From NCBI GenBank assembly GCA_022113835.1, contig JAILWY010000016.1, positions 3,262,501 through 3,326,500 on the forward strand: a DNA stretch of 64,000 bases. Direction: 5' to 3'. Both the position numbers and the translations under genes were made by a program. Positions 39,601 to 51,600 of the stretch are shown here, piece by piece. Source of the DNA: Atopsyche davidsoni. Lineage: Eukaryota; Arthropoda; Insecta; Trichoptera; Hydrobiosidae. Below the pieces are notes generated by a model. It was given only the letters and a program-made list of their open reading frames with translations, did no database searches and had not been told where the DNA came from. The number at the start of each line of letters is the position of its first letter. The stretch's first letter is position 1.

Positions 39601-42600
39601 ATGTACAATTTGCAATGTATTACTTATATAATTTATATTGCAGGTCTTTACTTATACATGCTGGTCGTGGAGACATTCACTGGAGAAAATATCAAGCTTC
39701 GAGTCTACGCTTCGATCGGTTGGGGTAAGTGGAATATATTTTAAATTAAAATGTGATTTGTAGTACGTAGTTTAAAATCAACATGTATAAGATGTTTTCT
39801 CAGTGAAATAATGAAGAAATTCGATGAGAATACGAACTTGCTCTCACTTTATCGTAATTTAATCGCCAGCAATTAAATATCTCCCATTATTATAATCAAT
39901 GTATCAAATGTTATATAGGCAACGATAATAGGGAAATAGTTCATTAAATATAATGCCTCGTAAAGTTGCTTAATGAACGCAAAGCCTCTGTTATTTAGCT
40001 ACAAAATAAAAAAATAGATTTAATACTAAAAAAATGAATTTTCTACATATTTCATATTAATAAAATAAACATATTTATAATTTTTACTTTACCAATCACA
40101 AATAATATTTTAATAAAAGTAATTTTATGATTTTTCTACGTCTTTTAATTTTATTGGTGACCGGTTTCATCAAGCTATTAAGTTTATTATTTTAATTTTA
40201 AATAGTACAAATGGAGTTCCACCAAGTATTTTCTATCCAAAATATTGAATATATATTAAAATAATCCTCATTTGCACATGTGCGCTTCAATTTTACTCAT
40301 TCACATTTTAATTTTGAGTATCACCGACAATTAAACATAACCGAAGTTGTCATTGTCAAAATTACTGTCTAATATAAAATTGATACCATAATTTTTACAA
40401 TCACCAACGGATTAATTTAAATTAAACAAAAAACCAATCAAAATTAGGGTTTTGCCCTTTAACGAAAACACGAGTATATTTAATCTGAAAACAAATAAAC
40501 ACCAGGTAATCCCAAGATAATATTTCAAAAAGTAATCTCAGACATTTATTTAATTCAATAATGAAATATAATATCATTTTATTAAGCCTGAAAGCATTTC
40601 ATCAAAGTAACATAATATACACAAATATTTGTTTCGCTGTATTAGCATTCCTGAAAAAATAAATTAAGACATTTTTCTTCGCTTTGGATATTTTATTCGG
40701 GGATATTTTATAGAAGGGGATTTTTATGGCTAATAACACGGTTTTCCACGAATACATTTATTTTTCAAGTGTTCTTATGTGTTTGTTATAAAGTAGAAAA
40801 ACTACGTAAGAAAATATTTTATTTGGATTTCTGTCTGAGTCGTTTTATTTTTCAAGGTCTTTTATGGGCTTTAGAAACCGTTTCGCAGATCCAGGGTCTT
40901 TTATTGTCAAGGAGAGGTCTGTAAAAGCTTTCTTCGGGCCAGTTTTGCGCGTAGGTTTTTCACGACTTTACATATTATCATATTGTATGATTCGCATGAT
41001 TTAATGGTCTGAAAGATTCGATTCAAGCCATAACGATCAGGTGACTACATAATAAAACTCAAAAGAATATTTGTCACTTTTGTGAATGAATGGTTTTATT
41101 GTGAAACGGTGAAAACTGCACGATTTGGAAATATTTTTTTTGTCATTAATACGTATAAAAAGTTATAAAAATAAATCAGAAAGTGTAAACTTCATCGTGC
41201 CCTTAACTATAAAACTACTGAGTGTAACCTCTTTTTCTGGATACTTTCACTCAAAATTGTTAAACATCAAAACTTAAGTATATTTCTTAAGCATCTTACC
41301 ACCGGTTATCATAAAAAAATGATGTAAATTTTCACATAACTAATAAATAAAAATCCACCCTTAAAATAGCACTGTTTTGATTAAGCTTTTTGAGCAGAAT
41401 ATTCACTGTTATGTCAGCAGTTTATTATTCTCACGGTTTACTTCACATAAGGTAGCTCACGAGGGCTTTTCGATTTAACCGCTGAATTATCGTTTTAAAC
41501 AAATCTGTCGAAGTATGATAAAAGTTGATGGTAGTCGGCTTAAATAGCAATAAACTTACCGGAGGGCTTAATCCGGGGATATGTAAAGCGCTACTAGACC
41601 CTAGACTAAAACTATAATATTTATATCGATATAAACGCAAACTAAAATAATTTGAAATCAGTGATAATAATTTAAAATTTCAAGCAGGTTTTTCTAAAAT
41701 TTAATATCTTCGTGTAAATCACTGGTTCCCAAAGTGGTCAATACCAACCCCCAAGGGTCAGCAAAAATTAAATTGGGGGTCCATGAACTGTAAATGGGGG
41801 TCTACGAGAGTGGATCCCATTTAAGCAGGTCATCACCAAAATTTAGGCATTCCGTAAATGTCATAATTGAACACAGATTAAACCTATGTACTTACATAAT
41901 AATGCTGTTAATCCTGCATTACGGACTATCGCAAGAAAGTTTTTGATAGCTTTTTCATCTTCATACCCCATGGATAAGTTTCAGTGCAGTTGTTAACCTT
42001 CTTGCAAAAAAAGAAATAGTTATTCAATGTTTACATACCGACATAAAATATGGCGCACCCTGTATATCAGATGTCAAAAATATGTTTGGAGATGAATAGT
42101 TTGGGAACCTATGGTGTAAATGAATATTTTTTGTCCTTGCATAAGAACGTTCAATAAAAAAATGGTTTTATTTCGTTCGCGTTTATTAATTTTCGTGGGG
42201 TTCGTTATATTCGGCATATATCCCAAGCCTATCTCGGTTTATCCTACTGGCCAAATGCAACTCGTTTTATCACTGTACCAATATCTGGGGAAAACATCTT
42301 TATGGTCAACAGTACTTTAGTTTATTACAGCAAAGATTTTTACGACCAGAATGAATTTGTTTTCAGTTTATTTTTGTTTGCAGGTGCTCCGGCTGTGTTC
42401 GTAGTACTGTGGACAATAGTGCGGTACTTCGTTACGGGGCACGACAGTACTCTGGGGACCCACGAGCTTCAGGAAATGAACGAGGTAAACCATTTAATTT
42501 CAATGGTAAAAATTTCAAGAGATTTCAGGAATTTTACAAATTCCTTAAGATGGGCCAAAACGTCGGTGGACTCAATATTTTAAACACCCAAAAAAAAAAA

Positions 42601-45600
42601 CCAAATCATCTAATTTCAACGGGTGCCTCAAGGCAGTTGCTTTTAATTGCCTATGCCGAATGTTGATTTTTACTGAGTATTGAGAAAACTATAAATTATT
42701 TTCAGGGTAAAATAAAATCATGAAAATGTTGAAAAATTGGATAAAATGACGACTTTTCAAAACCAAAGTTTGTTAAAGGGTTAATATTTAATCTTTTAAT
42801 TCCAATTGAAAAAAAGACATTTAAATGTTTAGAACTCTTGGAAAAGGGACATGATGAATCTCCAAATTCCTACACTTCAATCGGAAAAACACATATTAAT
42901 CATATTAATAGTAAAGTTATAAGAAATAAAAATATATTCTGTTCGGAAGAAGAGATGTATCAAACTTTTTGCATTTAAATTTTTTTGATTGGTGCTGTCG
43001 ATTTTTCGCATAACGGACTAGAAAATGATCAAAAAAACTCAATTATGGGACTTAGACCCTTAAACTATAAATATACCTCACAAAAAATAATAAGAATGCT
43101 TTATTTTAGAAACTAAAAATACAAATAGCAAATTGGTTGGGAGGCTAGAAATACTTTTTGTTGGAACTTTCACCTTTCGGAAGCTTTTTCAGTTTCATTT
43201 AGTCTTTATTTTTAGAATGTCTGTATTTTTTCTGTAAATTAGTTAATTGTATCTGTATTAATTCTGTAAAAACCAAAGAGAAATATTTCTGAACTTAAGT
43301 AAATGAAACTACCTTGACGTGTATTATTAGTACTCTTGAAGCTTGTTGAATATAAAATTAAGACGAAAACCACTTAAAAATTATTAAATACTTTATTTAG
43401 AAGATATTATTTTTTGTATTGTTTAAACAAATATATTATTATTTACCGGTGATTATTTTTGATCAGTTATGAATTTTCTGTTTTCTATGTTATACTGGGT
43501 TCATTTTACATTCATAAGAATGATATTTCTCTAAATACGTCTTAATATATGTTCAATATCAACCCATTAATTTTAATTGGGGTAGCATAATTTTATTTAG
43601 AAATCAAGTACACATATTTTTTAATAAAAATAAAAAAATGCGTCAGTATTTTTTTTAAATCTCGGTTTTCCTCGCATAATTAAAACATAAAAGCTATCTA
43701 CTGACACATGAAAAATCCTTGTCATTTCTTAAATTTGTGTACCTCATTATAAACCTCGTACAATGAGATGTTTCAAAACATTCTGACAAAATAAACAGAT
43801 TGAATAAAAATAAACCTTAAAAAATATCAAAGAGAGTGAAAAAATAATGGTTGATGGTTTTCAAACAAATAAATTAAGAATTAAAAAAAAAAATTGATCT
43901 TACACTCATTTTTAATACTCTACTCTATCAATACTGTTTATTTATATTTATACGTAGAGGTTTATTGAAAAATAGGGCTTTAAATTATTTATTTTAATTT
44001 GAAAATATTTAAAATATCACAAATTTGCAGATAAATCGTTGCTTCAATCGACAGAACCATATTATGAAATATGATTAAATTATCTTGTAAAATTTTGAAT
44101 TAAAAACTATTAACATTAAATAAAAGACATATACTTTACTTACCCCATAAACAATTGCTTCCAAATAAAAAATATATTTCGCAGTAATATTTCCATCTCT
44201 TGGTATATATTAAATAAGTAATTAATAAACAATAGTTAGCAGTAAATTTACTTTACCTATAAATAATTTTAGGCAATAAAGATTAACTAATATTTATTCA
44301 ATTACAACTATTAAAGCACGTACTCATATTTACTGCTACGATCAATTGCTTCATACAAGATCCAGATCATTTTCCAAACTATCAAATCTTAAATATAACC
44401 TTGTCTTTTGCTTAATTATCGATTCGTATAGCAAAGATTTACTATTTATAGAACACCCCAGAGAGTAAGCTTCAACAATAACCATCATACCATATATTCA
44501 AATAAATCTGAATAATCTAATACAACCTCTTCTGTGACCTTTGCAAATTAAATTGCTTATAGAATTTAATCTGGTTCCACACAACATTTAACTTAGAATT
44601 TTCCCTTTTCAGAATAAAGATAATAAAATCCAATTGCTTGTGTGGGGACCATTATATTAAACATCCAGATTTATCGAAGGCAGCCATAATTCAAGATGAC
44701 TTTATTTGTAATAAAATATCTTTAATGTAACGGATAGTGTACATTTTTTTAAATCTTATCTATTTCGTTTTTCATATATATATGATAATTTATTGTTTTA
44801 TTACATTTGTATGAAGAGCTTTTAAAATTGAATAATTCTGAAAAATAATCATTTTTCAACCAATTCACGGTTAAATTTTATAGAAGATATGTTAGTGTTT
44901 TGTTATTTTCAACAAAATTCAATATAGATCTACTTAGACTCAGAGAAATGAGACGATTTACCAACTCCCAGCTCGTCAAAGGCAATGACGTCTCAAAGGG
45001 TCTATAGCCAACAGCACATCAATTTTGAGGTCTTCATTGAAACGAAACATCTTCAGCGAGTAAGATTCTCGTACAGGGTAACCATGAGACTAAATTATTA
45101 ATATTTACAGCCAAATAATTCACTTTTAAATTAAAAATATTATACAAAAATCGTTTACTGCATTTCTTACTCATGATCCACAGTAATATGAAAACATACA
45201 ATATATAATCATATTATTAATATGTTGAACGAAAACTTAGATATTCATTATTTTGGTTTTTCACTTTAAAAACGTTTACTTCTAAGTATTGTAAAAAAAA
45301 TATATTTATAAAAAATAACCCTCCCTGCTCTCTTCATTCTGTTTCTTGTGCAGGACTGCTATTCTGTAATAGAAGTGGACTTGGAATGATTGTAGAGGAA
45401 TGTGGTCTGGAAGTACCTTGTCGAGATTGAGAAGCTCCTTTTATTGTTTATGCAGCCTGCTGTAGACTATCAGATCTATAATGATAAAAGTAACTTTGTA
45501 GTCTTTCTTCACTTTGAGTTTATTATATTTTTTGCATGGCTAGTTTCGACCAAACAGACTAGGTCATCATCAGATGCATAACTAAGCACTAAAGTTTAGT

Positions 45601-48600
45601 TATGCATCTGATGATGATCTCGTCTGTTTTTGTTGAAATAAGTGAAGAAAGAATACAACGTTACTTTTATCATTATAATAATGGATCTTCACCAATCAAA
45701 TGCCTTGTCCCTCAACAAGAGTATCACATCTAAACACCATGATTATATTATAATGCTATTGGGCAGCAGCAATACTCAGACTTTTCCTTCGAATATATAA
45801 CTGCGGTATATATATAAAACACGGGGACTACACTATTCTCCCTAAGAAAATCATGAACACTGGCTCAGCATAAATATATGCTCAGTGAGATGGTCGCCAA
45901 CCTTTTCTGAGGAGAATCACTTGAAGAATTTTTTTAAATAATTATGTATATATATATAACTTTTTATAAATAAATTACTTGCTGGTGGTCTTCCTACCGT
46001 GTCTTAGATAACCGTGCAGTGCGGTGATTGTATTGGTTCAGGCACACGATACTCGTTAATCATGACGCCTTTTGTCCCGCAGCTCGGCAGAAGCACTACT
46101 TGCTTCCGTGGATGGCACATATTTGGTTTGCTTCATTAGGCCGGAAACACTGCTGCTTTGATGTGAGCCTTTCAATTAATTTTATGATTGTTTTCCACAA
46201 AAACGAGCTACGGTACATTTTATGAGTTGACAAATAATTTAAAACTTTTTTTGTATACAAGTTGTATCAAGGAATGTAATGAAAATATAAATCTTCTTCG
46301 AACAAACTGAAATAGGTTTTGGGCTTATAGAAATTTTAAGTTCAAACTATTTCATTTGGATTTCAGCCAAAACAATTTGGTCGAGAGTCTACGTCTTACT
46401 ATCAAATTTCAAGTCGAATTATTCATTTCAGTAGTTAATTATCCATCATTACTATAAATCAACTGTTCAGTTATATTTTTAATCTCATTGCTTTGTTTTA
46501 TTTCAATAATTTACAACATTATTTAGAATTTTAAAATGCTTTAAATCAAGTCTTCGATACATCACAAAAAAATATCTAAAACCTTAGTTTTTTTTTTATT
46601 TTCATTAAAACAAAATTTACTTTCACCAAAATATCTAATTTTTCAGTATGAAATATCTCGTAACCCTTTATTAATATATGCCATAATCTAAGTTATCGCC
46701 GGCGTAACTCAAAATGACAAAATCTGAAATTTTCCGGGCATGTTCTACTGATGGCCAAAACGCCCTAAGAATAGATATTAGCTGTTCTCTATGGGATGAC
46801 AATGGTAATTGATATTTACGACCTGAATTTTGAACTTTGCTATTTGCTTTAAGGTGAATCATTAGTCTTTATCATCGACCGACTCGTGGCTTACGAGCTA
46901 CAGAGGAATTTAAATAATTAAAAGATTTTATTTATTTTAATTGGTTGTTTTTTTTGCATAAAAAGTAAGACATCTTAATTTTAATCAAAATAAACAACCA
47001 ATAAAAAATCCAATTAAATATTTAAATTTGATTTTTGTTTGTGTTGACAAAATAGACAGACAAATTTTTGTCAAATAAAAAACACTTTGTTAAATGCTAC
47101 AACGTCTATCATTAATATTCATTCAATTGTTGATTTCACATAAATATCAAAAAATAAACTGTAAAGTCTTAAAAATAAAAAAATGCCTATGACATTTTTA
47201 AACTGTCGTTTTTCACTTGCCATATTACGTTGAAATATATATAGGTTAAAATTTTAAATATTATATTATTTTGCTGCATATCTTTGATTGAAAACTTCTT
47301 CTTTAAGCGACAGAAAACATAAAGATTTTAAGCGATACACAAACCTTAAGTTAACGAACTGATCTTACATCCAGTAAGGGCTTTTGACGTGGACGTGACA
47401 GCTTTAAAAGCGAGCTAGCACTTAAACAGAGTTCAATTTTTTATATTTCCGTAGACGACATCAGTCATTAAGCTGTTAATGGTATAGCATGCACTATACT
47501 TAAACCTACATAAAAATATAGCAAATACAATATAGTTTGAAAGAATTGATTTACTCATTAAAGCCAAAGAAAGCCTTAAATTCATTTTGCTACACAAAAT
47601 AATTCAAACCACACCAGCCTAATGAAAAAGTACTATGCTACTCTAATCCAGTGAGATATGTATTTATTATATGTCTTTTATTGTGCAACTGACCGAGAGT
47701 TTAATTAGTTGTATATAATTATGGAACCAAGTACCTGTTTTTAATATAGATAAATATATTGACATGCATTTTATCATTTAAAATGATGCTTTCAGTCCAG
47801 AAAACAACAATATATTGCATCGTTTGTACAAAACACTAATGGGGGTTAATAAAATATTCACCATATTTATTAAGAGAGAAATACCTGGCGTTTCTTTTTG
47901 AAAAATGAGATAAATATATCTCAAATATTATTTTGGGACAACCCATGGTTTTGTGCACTTGTTAATTGATTTTCTTGTATTTTCATTTCAGTTGATTGGA
48001 ACAACCAGCGCAAACAACATGTGCCCATGGATGAGAGAGGATCCCGTGGACTGGATATACAAAGCCCCGGCCGTGGTGGGGCTGGCTCTCAACCTCCTCT
48101 TCCTCATCAGGATTATGTGGGTAAGTTCCATGCTATACAAACTTGAGTTCATCCAATGCATCGTCGATAAATAAAAAAAAACGTCGTCAACCTTAGAAAT
48201 CTGACTCCTTTGAGAAATCTAAAAACCTATAAAACTAAGAGCAATCAAATAAAATGACGACAATTCAATTGAGTTGCTTTTTACTTACAGAGCAATAGTT
48301 TCTTGGATACTTGCCAGTAATCAATAGAAAAAAGTGCACGCTACTTATTTTTTTACGCTATCTCTTACCCATTACTTTAGTAGTTATAATTTTACTTTGT
48401 CATTTAGAACCGAAACCAAACCGCTTTATCCAGACTCAAACAATACAGGCATTATACACCTACAAAGCACTTTTTTCATTATCATCTCTTAAGGATTAAT
48501 ACTAACCCTAAACTCCTGACTACTGGTGCCTTGCTTTATTATATTTTAAATATATTTATTTATCAATCAATAGATCGTTTTAGCACTGTTTAAAACGATT

Positions 48601-51600
48601 AAAATTATCGCTAAGCTACAGAGCCACAATTATTGCATTTAATCGGTTGTGCTTGTTCGACTTTTCACGTCATTCACGCCTGAAAGATTTCGCAAATTAT
48701 GAAATTTTACGATTCTGCCTGAAATGCACGACGAATCCATCGAAAGATAAAAATGCTTACAATTAAAAATCTTCACTATTTACTAGTCATTAAGTTCTTT
48801 GCATTTAAGAAATTCAATATTTTTGACAGAGAGCACTTGGTGGAATTCCATTTTAATATTTCCACGTGTTCGTTTTTATTTGTAACCGGTTTCGCCAATC
48901 TTTCGTGTTGGCATTATCAAACAGAGAAAATCACTCAAGTATTTTACTCAAAAATATTTCTTTGCATTTGTTGCATTTTTTTGTTGTTTTAAAGACCGTT
49001 TTTGTGCAGTGTCAATTATCGATCATTGCTCACAGTCAATTTTGTCCGTCATCGCTGACAGCTTCAGGTGCTCGATCGGGTAAATTTACCCGATGAATGT
49101 TTTCGCAAATTGCGAAATTCCGCGGGGCTGGCTGGCGAGGGCCGCGATTAATATCCTTTTGTTCGGGAGCCTCGAGGAAGTTTCGCGGAATTGAAATGGA
49201 TTCCTCCCACGCCGGTGAAGGTGGAAATCTAAAGAATTAATAGGCGGCTGTGTGTGTGTTTTGCGCATTCTGCCCGCCCCGGCTTGTTTGCTGTGAATAT
49301 TTTTATTTTTATCTTAAAGAAACACGACCCCGCCGGCCGCCTGCCTAATTGGACACTCCCCCTCGGTTTTGTTCCAGATTTTCACGTTATTTTTTTATTA
49401 TAACTCACGCTGAAATCGCATTCAAGCACTTCATAAGCAATTTATTAAATTATCATAATATATTAAATTTATAAGCAGGTTCTACTTCTTCCTTTGGAGT
49501 ACCGAAAACATTAAGCAGTCGCATGCCTAAAAATCCAAATCGACTCAAAATATTGGCTGTCAAAATATACATGCAGTTTTATGTTTAAAAAAATATAACC
49601 AAGTTCATGTAAAAATAATGCTTACAGAATCGTTAACTTGTATTAAAAAAAACCCCAAAATGCATGTAAAAAGATAAAACATATCTTACTCATAGCAGGA
49701 ACAGTATTTCATGCTATATTTTACATTTCAGTTATTCCAGAATTTTTTATGACTGCAAGAAAATTAAATAAACGATTTAAAAAAAACAAATCAGCTATCA
49801 AAAATTACTATCCAATCTCTACGAAATGAAATCTTATTCCTTAAAACTGTTTTTAAAATGTTTATAACGAGGTAAGCAAAAAAAAAAATACATATATTTT
49901 TTCTTGGCTTCTCTTCTCTTTTCACAAAATATTTTTAAACCTCAAAAGATCCACAAACTTTCAGTAAAAAATATATCTTGAAAGGGTGTTTTTTCGCGGA
50001 AAATATTGTTAGTTCCTTGTGAAGGATTATAAATCATGATCTTACTGTGTACCATTCCTTCCCTGTGGGTGGCATGAGGTAAACGCAACATACTCATGCA
50101 ATTATTTTCTAAGTGGGGTTGGAGAGGCTTTACTCACTCAAGTTTTCTATTCACATTAATAAAATATTATAACGAGCAAAATTTCGGAAGGAATCTAAAT
50201 GAATTTATATTTTGTATTTTCTAGCAAGCTTACTTGTTAGTCCTTGGCTTGAATATTTACGAGTATATTACGAAATTGAGTTTTGAAATTTAAATTAAAG
50301 CATTGTTGAATAAATGTTAACTCAAATGGGTTTTAGAAAATTAATAGTAACAATCGTCAAATATAACCGTAACAACAAGTAACAATCATCAAATGAGATT
50401 TATCAGATTATATATATATATCACACATAAGATGATTTTTATCACACACACTCAAAACGAGCAATTTCTTTTATTTAATAAAGCTCATTACGTTTTTAGG
50501 CTATTATTATTGTCAGTTTTTTTATCGGGCTTATAAACATTTATCTTTGCACAAAGTGAGATGGCGAATACCTTAAATAGAATTTGACAAAGACCTTCAC
50601 AGCACTTTCGAAAAAAACGGGTCTTTGTTTGTCTAGAAATAACAACAAATGTCTCTTTTGATATCCAGTATCTTAAAGCTTTACTGTATCTTGTCCTCCC
50701 ACCCTAACCAACACTTTCATCTCGAGAGCGATCCCTACATTTATATGTCTGGAGATAAGACGCTAATCTCATGTCCTTTATGGGGCCGTTTTATTAGATA
50801 TTCTAGGAAAACAGCCTTCTTTTTGAATTCTCTGATAATCGTATGTTTTCATAAATTGATGATTTAACACGTGTATGTATTTTAAACTATGTGAAAGTTA
50901 TTGATATTAAAAACTCAAAGTTTTAAAGTTTCTAACGATAATTCCGGTTACAAAGTTTATTACGATAAACAATAAAGATCATATTTCATGCAACATTCAA
51001 CCAATATTAAACTTGTATGCTACAGTGGTATTACAGGATTGTTTGAACTGTTACTTATTTAATCGAATATATGCTTACAAAAACTGTTAAAATAAAAAAA
51101 TTATATGTGATAAATCAGTATCCAAGTATTCGTTCACACAGCGAAAACGAAACAACGTAAAAATCCTTAGTTTATTTTTTCAACGCCAAATAGGATTCAG
51201 ACTCACCTCCACGACACTAACGGCCAAGTTCTCTTACCATTTAAGACACGGTGCCGCTGTAGATCAGTGCTTCTCAAAGTAGTCCCTACGGACCCCATAG
51301 GGTCCCTGGGATCATTCAGGGGGTTCTTAGAAAATTAAAATCGATTTAGGGGTCCCTGAACAACGTCAGGGGGTCCGCGCAAGATTTAATATGAAATAAA
51401 AAAATTGTGACACATTTTTATTAATATGGAAGTTAAAATAAAAAACAATGAATACATTATTAGCGATTTTTACGTCTTGAGTAAAATATAAATATAGACA
51501 GGTGCATAAAATATAAGTAATAACAGGCATCGTGGTGAGTCAAGGAATGCAATAGAGTCGATACTTGCACCAACTAGTCTATAATATGAATTTATGTAGT

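Larger units (their letters stand above)
39725..42383 (+). other. Receptor intron 4 (2.7 kb)
   Basis: It holds a degenerate accggt-family fragment (about 40140-40290) and a short hAT-type element (41720-42113). The remainder is AT-rich and unassigned. Confidence 0.85.
45479..45721. mobile_element. Short Penelope-like hammerhead element nested in repeat R, with target duplication
   Basis: A 243-bp insertion starts taatgataaaag and ends atcaaatgccttgtccctca plus acaagag. It is flanked by tatcagatcta (45468-45478) and tatcacatcta (45722-45732). It is built of two inverted halves meeting at about 45590, each with a hammerhead-like motif. Ends and middle match 19708-19933, so these are two insertions of one family. 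There is no coding sequence. Confidence 0.75.
45325..45930 (+). repeat. Interspersed repeat family R, copy 2, split by an insertion
   Basis: The same block order as copy 1: gtggacttggaatgattgta, taccttgtcga, then after the insertion gcagcaatactcagactttt, catgaacactggctcagcat, tatatgctcagtgagatggt and cgccaaccttttctgagga. The inserted DNA is 45479-45721. Confidence 0.78.
42485..47991 (+). other. Receptor intron 5 (5.5 kb)
   Basis: It contains a piggyBac-type copy near its 5' end, copy 2 of family R interrupted by a hammerhead element, and an unassigned GC-richer patch at 45990-46170. The other 3-4 kb are AT-rich with nothing recognised. Confidence 0.85.

Noticed and set aside
46083..46160. 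Possible extra receptor exon after the acceptor-like gtcccgcag
   Set aside because: In the phase required after exon E it reaches a stop after 18 codons, it has no family similarity, and exons E and F already join in phase with a sensible second extracellular loop.
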